A stretch of DNA of 64,000 nucleotides from Lentzea waywayandensis (GTDB lineage Bacteria; Actinomycetota; Actinomycetes; Mycobacteriales; Pseudonocardiaceae), in the NCBI RefSeq assembly GCF_900115955.1, contig NZ_FOYL01000011.1, positions 248,001 through 312,000 on the forward strand, read 5' to 3'. Position 1 is the first letter of the stretch; every line of letters begins with the position of its first letter. Shown piece after piece: positions 34,194 to 42,815 of the stretch. The position numbers and the translations under genes were made by a program. The notes under the pieces were generated by a model that saw only the letters and a program-made list of their open reading frames with translations, did no database searches and had not been told where the DNA came from.

Positions 34194-37145
34194 CTAGGGG
34201 GAAACCTCGCCACCCGACCGCTCCGAAGTCTCGGATTGAAGACGCGCTCGCGGCACCGACTGCTCCGCGAAGCCGACGATCTCGTGCAGCTGGGCTTCGA
34301 TGCCGTCCGCCCGGCGGTCACCGAGATCGTGGAACGCCTCCACGGCCGACCGCCACCGCTCCACCGCGGCGTCCAGTTCGCCGGTCTTCCAGTCGATCTG
34401 CGCCAGCAGGTCCAACGCGACCGCCTCGACCTCGCGATCGCAGTCGTGCGCCAGCTCCAGCGCACCGGACGCGTAATGCCTTGCCGTGGTCAGGTCTCCG
34501 CTGTCGCGGGCGATGGCGCTGAGCAGCGTCAGCCCCGAGGCCTCACCCGCGCGTCTGCGCGCCTTCTGGAACAGGGCGATCGCGAGGTGGCAGTGGCTCA
34601 ACGCGTTCATCGGCTGGCCCCGGTCGAACGCCAGCCGGGCCAGCGCCAGCAGGGTGTCCCCCTGGTCGCGGGTGGCGCCCAGCCGTTCCCGCAGGTGCAA
34701 CGCCTGGTACAAGAACGACGTGGCCTCGTCGAAGCGGTTGACGCGCAGACAGGTCTCCCCGAGGCGGTGCAGGATTCCGGCCCTGGTGTCGTCTTTGGCG
34801 GTGAGCGCGAGCGCCCGCTCGTACAGGGCGATCTTGGTGGGTATGTTCTCCGGACCGCGCAGGCACTCGGCCTCGTTGCGCATCAGCACGGCGCGCGTCT
34901 CGGGTTCATCGCGGTCGCCGAAGATCTCCCGCGCCTCCCGGAAACACCGATCCGCAGCCGCGTAGTCGTGGCGCGCTCGCATGAAGCAGAAGCCGAGGTT
35001 CTGCAAGGTGTCGACCAGCACGGCGACATCCCCGTACTCCCGTGCGGCCTCCACGCCCACCTGCATTACGGCGAGCAGGGCGTCATTGCGACTGTAGCGG
35101 TAGAAGAGTTCTCCCACACCGTTGGCGAGTCTCCATCCGTGCTCCGGATCCGCGACAGACCGGATCACTTCCACGAGCGCGGCCTCCTCCTGCAGGCACC
35201 ACCGCGCGACTTCGTCGTCGTGTGCGAACACGCGCTCGCACACGTCGGGTGGCATCGGCAGCGCCGGTACTTCTCTGCGGAAGCCGAACATCAGACGGTC
35301 TGCGTTGTGCACGGCACGCGTGTACCAGGCGAGCATCCTGCCCACGGCCGCGGCGCGCTCCGCCGGTTCCTCGTCCTTCTCCGCCCGCTCGGCCGCGAAC
35401 TCGCGCACAAGATCATGCATCCGGTAACGATCATCGTCCGTCGACTCGACCAACCTCGTCCACACCAGCGAGTCGATGAGCTCTCGGGCGGTCTCCAGGT
35501 CCGCTCCGGCAAGCGCGGCGGCGATGTCGAGCGAGACCTCGCGCACCGGGTGCAGGCCGAGCAGCCGGAACAGGTGCGCCTGCTCGGTACTCAGACTGCG
35601 ATAGGAGAGTTCGAACGCGGCGCGGATGCCACCGGCGGAGCCGTTTCCCAGTGACAGGACCGCCCGGTCGCGCGTCAGCGTCCGCACGAAGTCCTCGAGC
35701 GAACGCCGGGGCTGCGCCGCGACCTGCTCGCCGATCAGCTGCATCGCGAGCGGCATGCCGGCCGCCAACTCCGCCAGTCGCGCCACCGGTGCCGGCCGGG
35801 CGCGATCCCCCAACCGGTGCTCCAGCCACGTGACGATGTCGTTGTGTTCCAACGGATCCACGGTCAGGCACCGGGCCCGATGACGCACCGCGAGCTCACT
35901 GAGACGTGACCGGCTGGTGATCAGGACCGTGCAGTTCGAGAGGGCGGGCAACAGGGACCGGATGTGCTCGGCGTCCGCAACGTTGTCCAGCAGCACCAGC
36001 ATCCTCCGGTTGCCGAGGAGCTCGCGGAGCCTGGCCGAGCGTGCTTCGAGCGACGGGATCGAGTCGGCCGCGATGCCGAACTCGGCCAGCAGATCCTTCA
36101 CCACCTGAGCCGCCTCGACGCGCGGACCGTCCGCGACACCGTCCAACGCGGCGAACCAGTAGCCGTCGGGGAATCGCGAGCGCACCGACCACGCCCAGTG
36201 CACCGCGAGCGTCGTCTTGCCGACGCCCGGCGGTCCGTCCAGCGCGAGGAGCCTCGGCTGCGGATGCTGGGGGGACAGATTGTTCAGCTCCGCCAACAGG
36301 TTCTGATGCCCGACGAACGCGTCGGCGTCGTGTGGCAGGTACTGGGGGCGAGGGCCGGCGGGTACCGGCGTGCGGTGTGTCACTCGCGAGGAACGCAGCT
36401 CCTCGTGGAAGCGGTGGAGTTCCTCTTCGGAGCCGTCCCCGATCTCGCGCTGGATCCGTCTCCGGACGTCGAGGTAGTACCGCACCGCCTCGACCCGCTT
36501 GTGCATTCCGTACAACGCGAGCAGCCGGTGGCGCGCGAGCATCACGTCGAGATCGTGCGCGGGCTGGATCTCGTTGAGGTGGACCAACATCTGTTCGTAG
36601 CGCTCCAGCTTTCCCAAGCTGTACAGCAGTCCGTTGACGGCCATCAGGTACTGGTCGCGCACGAACACCCTGCGACGGTCGCGGGCCAGATCGCTGTCGA
36701 GTTCGGCGAGCGGCTCGTCGCCTGCCAACGCGAGCGCCTGCTCGGACCACGCGCAGGCTTCCTCGTGGTTCGGCGACGGCTGGTGCGCCGCGGACTTCGC
36801 TTTCCGCACCAGCTCGTCGAACGCGAAAACGTCGATCAACGAGCGGTCGACGTCCAGTTTGTAGGCGCGTTCCTCGTTGGAAATGACACCCGGCAGGCCG
36901 TGCATCTGCAGCACGGAGCGGATCCGCGTGATGTTGGTCTGCAGCGTTCCGTACGGATTGGCCGGCTGCTCGTCACCCCACACCCATTCCGCGATGGTGC
37001 GCACGGACAGCGGCTTGTTCGCGTGCAACAACAGCACCGCGAGCACGGCACGCTCTTTCGGCTTTCCCCAGTCCGCGCCGAAGCCTGCGGCCGTTCGCAG
37101 CCGCGTGCGTCCCAGAATCCCGAATGTGATCTCCACCCGCGCCAC
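34194..37145 (-). CDS. AfsR-like SARP-NB-ARC-TPR transcriptional regulator
   Basis: A 983-residue STAND regulator. Its winged helix (1-95; GKPKERAVLAVLLLHANKPL, LQTNITRIRSVL) and BTAD domain (to about 245) resemble SARP activators. The NB-ARC ATPase follows with P-loop GPPGVGKTT (Lys310), Walker B MLVLLDNV, and sensor-like VLITSRSR. A long C-terminal TPR array covers about 600-960. It is predicted to bind promoter direct repeats and activate secondary-metabolite genes when the NB-ARC/TPR part senses a signal. The start at 37145 (GTG or ATG not distinguished by the frame) gives the normal SARP N-terminus. Targets are unknown; a GCGTTC-N5-GAACGC inverted repeat lies at 37313-37329 in the divergent promoter region. 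Confidence 0.92.
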   Translation of the reverse strand: MARVEITFGILGRTRLRTAAGFGADWGKPKERAVLAVLLLHANKPLSVRTIAEWVWGDEQPANPYGTLQTNITRIRSVLQMHGLPGVISNEERAYKLDVDRSLIDVFAFDELVRKAKSAAHQPSPNHEEACAWSEQALALAGDEPLAELDSDLARDRRRVFVRDQYLMAVNGLLYSLGKLERYEQMLVHLNEIQPAHDLDVMLARHRLLALYGMHKRVEAVRYYLDVRRRIQREIGDGSEEELHRFHEELRSSRVTHRTPVPAGPRPQYLPHDADAFVGHQNLLAELNNLSPQHPQPRLLALDGPPGVGKTTLAVHWAWSVRSRFPDGYWFAALDGVADGPRVEAAQVVKDLLAEFGIAADSIPSLEARSARLRELLGNRRMLVLLDNVADAEHIRSLLPALSNCTVLITSRSRLSELAVRHRARCLTVDPLEHNDIVTWLEHRLGDRARPAPVARLAELAAGMPLAMQLIGEQVAAQPRRSLEDFVRTLTRDRAVLSLGNGSAGGIRAAFELSYRSLSTEQAHLFRLLGLHPVREVSLDIAAALAGADLETARELIDSLVWTRLVESTDDDRYRMHDLVREFAAERAEKDEEPAERAAAVGRMLAWYTRAVHNADRLMFGFRREVPALPMPPDVCERVFAHDDEVARWCLQEEAALVEVIRSVADPEHGWRLANGVGELFYRYSRNDALLAVMQVGVEAAREYGDVAVLVDTLQNLGFCFMRARHDYAAADRCFREAREIFGDRDEPETRAVLMRNEAECLRGPENIPTKIALYERALALTAKDDTRAGILHRLGETCLRVNRFDEATSFLYQALHLRERLGATRDQGDTLLALARLAFDRGQPMNALSHCHLAIALFQKARRRAGEASGLTLLSAIARDSGDLTTARHYASGALELAHDCDREVEAVALDLLAQIDWKTGELDAAVERWRSAVEAFHDLGDRRADGIEAQLHEIVGFAEQSVPRARLQSETSERSGGEVSP

Positions 37146-37395
37146 CCCTCGCCAGGTGTATCTCCCGCCGAACAGTGTGCCTCGCGCAGACCGCGCTCAC
37201 CAGCGTTGTTGCCACTTCGAAGCCGGAAAGCGCAATGAAACCAAAGGAGTCCACGGGGCCTGGAAAACGCCTTCCGCCATTGCCGCGCCAGGCTCCCGGA
37301 CCTGCGCGTTCAGCGTTCTCGCGGAACGCGGAAAGCGATTCGAGCAGAACCGTCCAGCACCTTGGTGTCCACAAACCCCGATCAGGAGGTACGTT
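37146..37395. promoter_or_regulatory. divergent promoter region between SARP-NB-ARC and sugar dehydrogenase genes
   Basis: This 250-bp gap has no coding frame I can support. It holds an inverted repeat GCGTTC-TCGCG-GAACGC (37313-37329) and the AGGAGGT ribosome-binding site (37384-37390) of the dehydrogenase gene. Confidence 0.5.
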
Positions 37396-38628
37396 GTGGA
37401 CGCTGTTGTCATCGGGCTCGGATTCACCGGGCTTCCCACCGCCGTCGCCGCCGCCCGTGCGGGAATGACGGTGCTCGGGATCGACGCGAGCCCCGAACGA
37501 GTCCGTGAGATCGCCGGGCAACGCCAGGGTTGCGGGCTCGGCACGGTCTCCGAGCAGGACCTGCGGACCGCGCTCGCGAGCGGCCGCCTTCAGGTGCGGC
37601 ACAACGCGGACGGCGTTCCGCGCGCGGCCGTCTACGTCCTGTGCGTGCCCACCCCGGCGGACCGCCACGGCCGGCTCGACGTCTCGCTGCTGACCCAGGC
37701 CGCCGACGAGGTGGCGCGGGCGATGCGGCCGGGGGCACTGGTGATCGTGCAGAGCACGTGCACGCCCGGCACGGTCGAGGAGGTGGTGCTGCCGCGCATC
37801 GCCGCCACGTCCGGGCTGTGCCCGGGCCTCGACTTCCACCTCGCGCACTCGCCGGTGCGCACCGATCCCGGGAACGTGTCGGTGGACACCGTGCCGCGTG
37901 TCGTCGCAGGGTGCACGCCACGCTGCACCGAACTCGCGGTCCGGTTCGTCGGCAGAGTCGCCGACCGGGTCGTGCCCGTCAGCTCACCGCGCGCCGCCGA
38001 ACTCGTGAAGATCTTCGAGAACACCTTCCGGATGGTGAACATCTCGCTCGCCTGCGAACTGGCGGCGTTGTGCCGGGCGCACCGGGTCGACGTCGCCGAG
38101 GTGCTGGAGGCCGCGGGCAGCAAGCCGTACGGGTTCCTGGCGCACCGGCCCGGTCCCGGTGCGGGCGGCGACTGCATTCCGGTGTCGGCCGGGCTCTTCA
38201 CGGCCAGCGCCCGGCGGCACGGACTGCACTCGCCCGTGGTCGACGCGGCCATCGCGGTGAACAACGCGATGCCCGTGCACACTGTCCACCGGGTGCGCGA
38301 GGCTCTCGCCGTCCGCGGCCTGCCACCGTTGCGGCGCTGCCGCGTGCTCGTGGTGGGCGTGACCTACAAGCCCGACACGGCGAACATCCGCCAGTCCGCC
38401 GCGGTGCGAGTGCTCAACGAGCTCGCGGACGAGGCGGAGGTGGCCTACCACGACCCGTACGTGCCGAACCTCCTGCTGGACAACGGGATCGCGCTCACCT
38501 CCCAGCCCGTCACGGCACCTGCCGACCTCGTGCTCATCATGACGAGGCACGCGGCGCACGCACCGGTGCGGCGCGACGACGTGCCGGTCTTCGACTGCTC
38601 CTCCGGCGATCCGGTCCAGGTGGCGTGA
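37396..38628 (+). CDS. nucleotide-sugar dehydrogenase (UDP-Glc/UDP-ManNAc dehydrogenase family)
   Basis: A 410-residue NAD-dependent enzyme that would oxidise C6 of a UDP-hexose to the uronate. The N-terminal Rossmann motif is GLGFTGLPTA. The central domain has the ENTFRMVNISLACELAALC helix, and the catalytic Cys260 sits in GPGAGGDCIPVSAGL. This fits the WecC/UDP-ManNAc branch (GxGGHCIPVDP) better than UDP-glucose dehydrogenase, but His and Asp-Pro of that motif are replaced by Asp and Ser-Ala. The C-terminal domain has VVGVTYKPDTANIRQSAA. GTG 37396 is chosen because AGGAGGT lies 5 bp upstream. The next gene overlaps its stop by 1 bp. Confidence 0.88.
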   Translation: MDAVVIGLGFTGLPTAVAAARAGMTVLGIDASPERVREIAGQRQGCGLGTVSEQDLRTALASGRLQVRHNADGVPRAAVYVLCVPTPADRHGRLDVSLLTQAADEVARAMRPGALVIVQSTCTPGTVEEVVLPRIAATSGLCPGLDFHLAHSPVRTDPGNVSVDTVPRVVAGCTPRCTELAVRFVGRVADRVVPVSSPRAAELVKIFENTFRMVNISLACELAALCRAHRVDVAEVLEAAGSKPYGFLAHRPGPGAGGDCIPVSAGLFTASARRHGLHSPVVDAAIAVNNAMPVHTVHRVREALAVRGLPPLRRCRVLVVGVTYKPDTANIRQSAAVRVLNELADEAEVAYHDPYVPNLLLDNGIALTSQPVTAPADLVLIMTRHAAHAPVRRDDVPVFDCSSGDPVQVA

Positions 38629-39722
38629 TGTGGGAACCGTTCGGGCAGGGCGCCGCGCGCCGGGTGACCGTGCCGGGCTGTCACCAGGTGCTCGTGCTGG
38701 TACCGCACGTCGTCGCGGGCACCCGGCTGATGGACGTGTTGACGCTGCTGGAAGCCGACCACCGGCTGCAGGTCGTGTGCGCTGTGCCGCCCGAGGCGCC
38801 CCCTGGCACCGAGGAGTTCGTGCTCGCCCAGGGCTCGCTGCTGATCCCGTGGGCACACACCGTGCGGCACCGGTTCGACCTGGTGCTCGCCGCCAGCCGC
38901 CAGGAGGTGGACCGCGTGCACGGCCCGGTGCTCGTCCTCCCGCACGGCGCTGGCGCCGCGAAATCCCGCCGGCTCAACGGACACGGCCTCGACCGCGCGT
39001 CTCTGACCCGCGCTGGCCAGGTCGTTCCGGCAGTGATCGTCCTGGCGCATGACGACGAGCTCGCGCTGCTGGCCGACGCCTGCCCCGAGGCCGTGCCGCA
39101 CGCGGTGGTGGCGGGAGACCTGTGCCTGGACCGGATGCGGGCATCCCTGCCGTTCCGCGACCGCTACCGGGCGGCGGCGGGCATCGGCGAGGACGAGACG
39201 CTCGTGACGGTCAGCTCGACGTGGTCACCGTCGTCGACGTTCGGGAGCAGACCGGAGCTGTACCGGAAGCTGCTGGCCGAGCACCGGGTGGCGGCGGTGC
39301 TGCACCCGAACATCTGGCAGGTGCACGGCGCGTGGCAGGTCCGCGCGTGGCTGGCCGACTGCGCCGGGCTCGTCGTGGTTCCACCGGAGGAAGGCTGGCG
39401 GGCCGTGGTGGTCGCGAGCGATGTCGTCGTCGGCGACCACGGTTCCGTGACGCAGTACGCGGCGGCCGTCGGGGTGCCGGTCGCGCTGGCGAGCACTCCC
39501 CCGGTGCGGCCGGGCAGCTACGCGGACGTGCTGAGCAGGGGTGCGCCGCTGCTCGACCCCGACCTGCCCGTCGTGCCGCAGGCGGAACGGGTGCCGCTGG
39601 AGATCAGCTCCCGGCCTGGCGAGTCGGCGGCGATCCTGCGCCGGGCGATGTACGGGGTGCTCGGGCTGAGCGAACCCGCTCGGGCGTGCCACGCCGAACC
39701 TGTGCCGGTCCACCATGTATGA
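38628..39722 (+). CDS. GT-B-like transferase, CDP-glycerol phosphotransferase-like
   Basis: A 364-residue protein, partner of the sugar dehydrogenase (TGATG overlap). It shows the two-lobed layout of GT-B enzymes. The N-lobe begins VLVLVPHVVAGTRLMDVL, and the C-lobe has TLVTVSSTWSPSSTFG, AAVLHPNIWQVHGAW and VVVGDHGSVTQYAAAVGVPV. The last segment has the donor-site pattern of TagB/TagF-like and related enzymes. I infer transfer of a sugar or polyol phosphate in a cell-surface glycan pathway, using or accompanying the uronate donor made by the neighbour. The exact reaction is not recognised. Confidence 0.6.
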   Translation: MWEPFGQGAARRVTVPGCHQVLVLVPHVVAGTRLMDVLTLLEADHRLQVVCAVPPEAPPGTEEFVLAQGSLLIPWAHTVRHRFDLVLAASRQEVDRVHGPVLVLPHGAGAAKSRRLNGHGLDRASLTRAGQVVPAVIVLAHDDELALLADACPEAVPHAVVAGDLCLDRMRASLPFRDRYRAAAGIGEDETLVTVSSTWSPSSTFGSRPELYRKLLAEHRVAAVLHPNIWQVHGAWQVRAWLADCAGLVVVPPEEGWRAVVVASDVVVGDHGSVTQYAAAVGVPVALASTPPVRPGSYADVLSRGAPLLDPDLPVVPQAERVPLEISSRPGESAAILRRAMYGVLGLSEPARACHAEPVPVHHV

Positions 39723-39822
39723 CGACGGTGTCGCACGGGTCGGCGAGTTGCTCGTCGTCCACCTGGGAGCCGCGGTCAGGTGGCGGAACCTGGCGGACGT
39801 GCTGGTGTGCCCGCCGATGCGG

Positions 39823-41877
39823 TCAGTGAGACCCGCGCTCCTGCTCGCCGGTCGCCTGTCCAGGGATCACGTCGGCTGTGGACTCGTGCTCGTGCCGGTC
39901 GAGCAGCGCCCGGACGCGCACGGCCGCGGGATCCGCTGGATCGCGGTAACACGCCAGCGCGGACCGGTAGTGATCCCGCGCCTCCTCGGGATCGGCTGCG
40001 AGTCCGGCGAGCGCGACGAACACGTCCGCTCGGTGGAGGGGTGACGTGCGCAGGTCATCGCTCGCCAAGCTGAGCAACGACCGCGCGCGGTCGACCTGGC
40101 CGGCAGCGGCACAGGCGCGGGCGAGGAAGGTCCGGACCCGCGCCCGCTCACCGGGATCGTCGAGCAGTTGCTCGGCCAGCTCCAGCTCCGTGAGTGCCTC
40201 GTCCGTCCGGCCGAGCTCGATCAGCGCCTCCCCGATGCGGCGGCGGGCCATGCCGATGCCTCGAGCGCGGCCACGAGCCGTGCGAACGGCGAGCACGCGC
40301 CGGTAGCAGTCCAGGGCCGCCTCCGGTTCGCCGCGCCCGAGGTGCACCCGGCCGAGCATGGACAGCGCGGTCGTCTCGCTCACCGGGTCGTCGAGCCCGG
40401 CCGCCAGCACCGCGTCCAGTTCGGCGACGGCGTCGTCGTACCTCCGCAGGTTGACGTACGCCATCGTGAGCCGGTTGCCGAGCCGGGCCGCGGCCAGCGA
40501 CTGGCCGCAGGACCTCGCCGCCTGGATCGCCAGGCGATGTGTCTCCACCCAGTCCGTGTAGTAGTGGCAGTTCAGGAACAGCGCCCACATCGGTTCGCAC
40601 AACTGCCAGACCAGCTCGGGCCGGCCCGACGAATGCGCGCAGTGCAGGGCCGCGACCAGGTTGGCTCGTTCCTGTTCGAGCCACTCCAGGGGACCGGCCT
40701 GCATCGCCACGGCCGAGCGGTAGCCGGGTCCGAGGCGCTGCCCGACCGGCATCAACGCGACGTCAGCGGAGATCGCCTTCGCCAGGTACCACTCCAGGAC
40801 CCGTCTCACCCCAGCCTCACGTGCGGGATCGTGCTTGCTCCGAGCGTGGGTCCGTAGCATGTCGTGGTAGCCGTAGCGGCCGTCGGCAACCTCGCTGAGC
40901 AGGTTCTTCTCCACGAGCTCCTCCAGGTCGTCCTCGACCTGGCTGACCGGTTCGCCCACTGCGGCCGCCGCCACCTCGGCCCCGAACCACGGCCCGGGAC
41001 ACCAGGCGCACAACCTGTACAACCGCGCCTGCCGGGCGGGCAGATCCACATAGGACAGGTCGAGCACCGACCTGACCGACGCCTGCTCGTCCAGTTCCGG
41101 CAACTGGTCGTCGCGCAGCTCGCTCAGCTCCCGCCCCAGCGAGCGGCGCGGTCGCGCCGACAGCCGCGCACCGACCACCGACAACGCCACCGGCAACCCG
41201 CCGCACAACCGCGCGAGCTCGCCCGCCGCGTCGGGTTCGGTGGACGTCCGGTCATCCTTGATGATCATGTCGAGCAAGCGCACGGAGTCCCTCAACCCCA
41301 GCGGCTCCACCTCGACGAACCGCGCGCCCTCGACCCCCAGCGGGCTCAACCGCCACCGGCTCGTCACCACGACCGTGCCCGCCGCCGGCAACAGCGGCCG
41401 GACCTGCGCGGCGGAGGCCGCGTTGTCGAGCAACATCGCGAAAGCCCGTCCCGCGGTGATGGAGCGGAACATCGCCTGCCGCACGGCCAGCGGCTCCGGA
41501 ACCTCCGACACACCCAGCGCGTGCAGAAACCACTCCAGCACGATCTCGGGTGGCACCGGCCCAGCGGGCGCGTGCGCGCCCAGATCGACGTAGAGCTGTC
41601 CGTCCGGGAACTCGGCCCGCCGATCGTGCAACCACCGCAAAGCCAGCGAGGTCTTGCCCACACCACCAGGGCCGCTGACGACCAGCAGCGGCCAGCCGTC
41701 CAGCGCCGCCAACTCGTCCTCGCGGCTGACGAAGCAGCGTGGCTCGGGTGGCAGCTGGAACGGCACCTGCACGGGCCGTTCCCCGTGCAGGTGCACGACG
41801 CCGATCTCGGCCGCCTGCACCACTTGCCCCGCCCTACCCCGCATCACATTTTGCACCGCATTCGCCTCCCCGCCCAT
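39823..41877 (-). CDS. NB-ARC-TPR STAND protein without SARP domain
   Basis: A 684-residue signalling ATPase. A short N-terminal tail (residues 6-32; AGQVVQAAEIGVVHLHG) precedes the NB-ARC domain with P-loop GPGGVGKTS (Lys75), Walker B FAMLLDNA, TSRWRLSPL and GLPVAL. TPR repeats fill about 370-660. The tail resembles the Gly/Gln motifs (VVQA...VHLHG) found at the start of many actinomycete NB-ARC proteins and proposed as bacterial amyloid-signalling sequences. No DNA-binding or effector domain is present in this protein, so it probably acts through a partner. Confidence 0.85.
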   Translation of the reverse strand: MGGEANAVQNVMRGRAGQVVQAAEIGVVHLHGERPVQVPFQLPPEPRCFVSREDELAALDGWPLLVVSGPGGVGKTSLALRWLHDRRAEFPDGQLYVDLGAHAPAGPVPPEIVLEWFLHALGVSEVPEPLAVRQAMFRSITAGRAFAMLLDNAASAAQVRPLLPAAGTVVVTSRWRLSPLGVEGARFVEVEPLGLRDSVRLLDMIIKDDRTSTEPDAAGELARLCGGLPVALSVVGARLSARPRRSLGRELSELRDDQLPELDEQASVRSVLDLSYVDLPARQARLYRLCAWCPGPWFGAEVAAAAVGEPVSQVEDDLEELVEKNLLSEVADGRYGYHDMLRTHARSKHDPAREAGVRRVLEWYLAKAISADVALMPVGQRLGPGYRSAVAMQAGPLEWLEQERANLVAALHCAHSSGRPELVWQLCEPMWALFLNCHYYTDWVETHRLAIQAARSCGQSLAAARLGNRLTMAYVNLRRYDDAVAELDAVLAAGLDDPVSETTALSMLGRVHLGRGEPEAALDCYRRVLAVRTARGRARGIGMARRRIGEALIELGRTDEALTELELAEQLLDDPGERARVRTFLARACAAAGQVDRARSLLSLASDDLRTSPLHRADVFVALAGLAADPEEARDHYRSALACYRDPADPAAVRVRALLDRHEHESTADVIPGQATGEQERGSH

Positions 41878-42149
41878 TCACGCTACGGGTTGGAGGCCCC
41901 TCTATCAGCCGTCACACGGGCGGTGTCTTTGTTTTCGCCACCACTGAAGCTACCGCCCCAGCTGAGAAATGCCGATAGAACGGCCCCCTCACCGCGCGGA
42001 TGCCTGGGGGGTTCCAAAACATGGCCCAACGGGACTGACCTGCGGACAAATCTGACGCGACTTCGTACTCGTTGGTCAAGCCGCCAAGCACTGGATCTAC
42101 AGCCTGGGTCTCCGGTCGGCTGATCGGGTCGTGGTGGAGTGTGGTGTCG
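41878..42149. other. intergenic region upstream of NB-ARC gene and threonine aldolase relic
   Basis: About 270 bp contain the promoter of the minus-strand NB-ARC gene. I see no supported gene here. Confidence 0.4.
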
Positions 42150-42725
42150 CGCTCGGTGTGGTCGTGGCGCCATGGGCAGCGTGCTCTCGCACCCCGACAG
42201 CCACGTCAACCACGACGAGTGCGGCGCACCGGAGTTCTTCACCAACGGTGCCAAGCTCGTCGGCGTTCCCGGACCTGGCAGCAAGATCGACCCGAGCCGC
42301 TGCACACGAAGGCGCGCCGCACGGCAGGCGACGTGCACAGCGTGCAGCCGTCCGTCGTCAGCATCAGCCAGCCGCACAAGAACGGCGCGATGACCGCCGA
42401 CGCGACAGACAGCCCAGCTCGACGCGTACCTCACCGACGACCCGTGGCTGCACAACGCCCGCCAAGCGAACGCCAAGGTCACCAGGCTGGGTGACGGCAT
42501 GAAGGCACTGCCGTGCGGCGGCCTGCTCGCCACGCCCCAGGCCAACATCCTGTTCTGCCGATTGCCGCAGGAGGTCACGACGGCTGGCCGGCCGAAGGGG
42601 TACGCCTTCCACCACGACCGCTGGGAGCCGGGGATCGTCCGGTTCGTCACCGCCTTCTCGCACAGCGCCGAGAACGTCGACCGGCTGCTGGACGCGGTCA
42701 ACCGCCACACCAGCCAGCCCAGGTG
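42150..42725 (+). pseudogene. broken L-threonine aldolase
   Basis: Pieces of a PLP-dependent threonine aldolase occur in order but in different frames. HPDSHVNHDECGAPEFF is followed by GAKLVGVPG; then HTKARRTAGDVHSVQPSVVS in another frame, joined directly to HKNGAM, the likely PLP-lysine motif; then LDAYLTDDPWLHNARQAN, GGLLATPQANILFCRLPQ and GYAFHHDRWEPGIVRFVTAF. The segment between VHSVQPSVVS and the lysine motif, and the N-terminus, are deleted. At least two frameshifts are present. The intact enzyme splits threonine or related beta-hydroxy amino acids; this copy cannot. Confidence 0.85.
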
Positions 42726-42780
42726 CCACCGGGCGACGTCACACGTTCGAGTCCGCCCGCCGACCTCCTCCCGGTGCTAC

Positions 42781-42806
42781 CGTAGCGGAATAGCTATTCC
42801 GCTACG
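42781..42806. promoter_or_regulatory. perfect 26-bp palindromic operator
   Basis: CGTAGCGGAATAG and its exact reverse complement meet without a spacer. The palindrome ends at the GGAGG ribosome-binding site of the MFS gene, so a bound dimer (or pair of dimers) would block transcription or its start. The centre TAGCTATTCC may overlap a -10 element. The TetR-family gene at 47242 is the nearest candidate regulator. Confidence 0.8.
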
Positions 42807-42815
42807 GAGGTGGGA

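Noticed and set aside
39715..40044. Plus-strand frame starting MYDDGVARVGELLVVHLG after the GT-B-like gene
   Set aside because: Most of it is antisense to the well-supported NB-ARC-TPR gene, and no ribosome-binding site or motif is seen.
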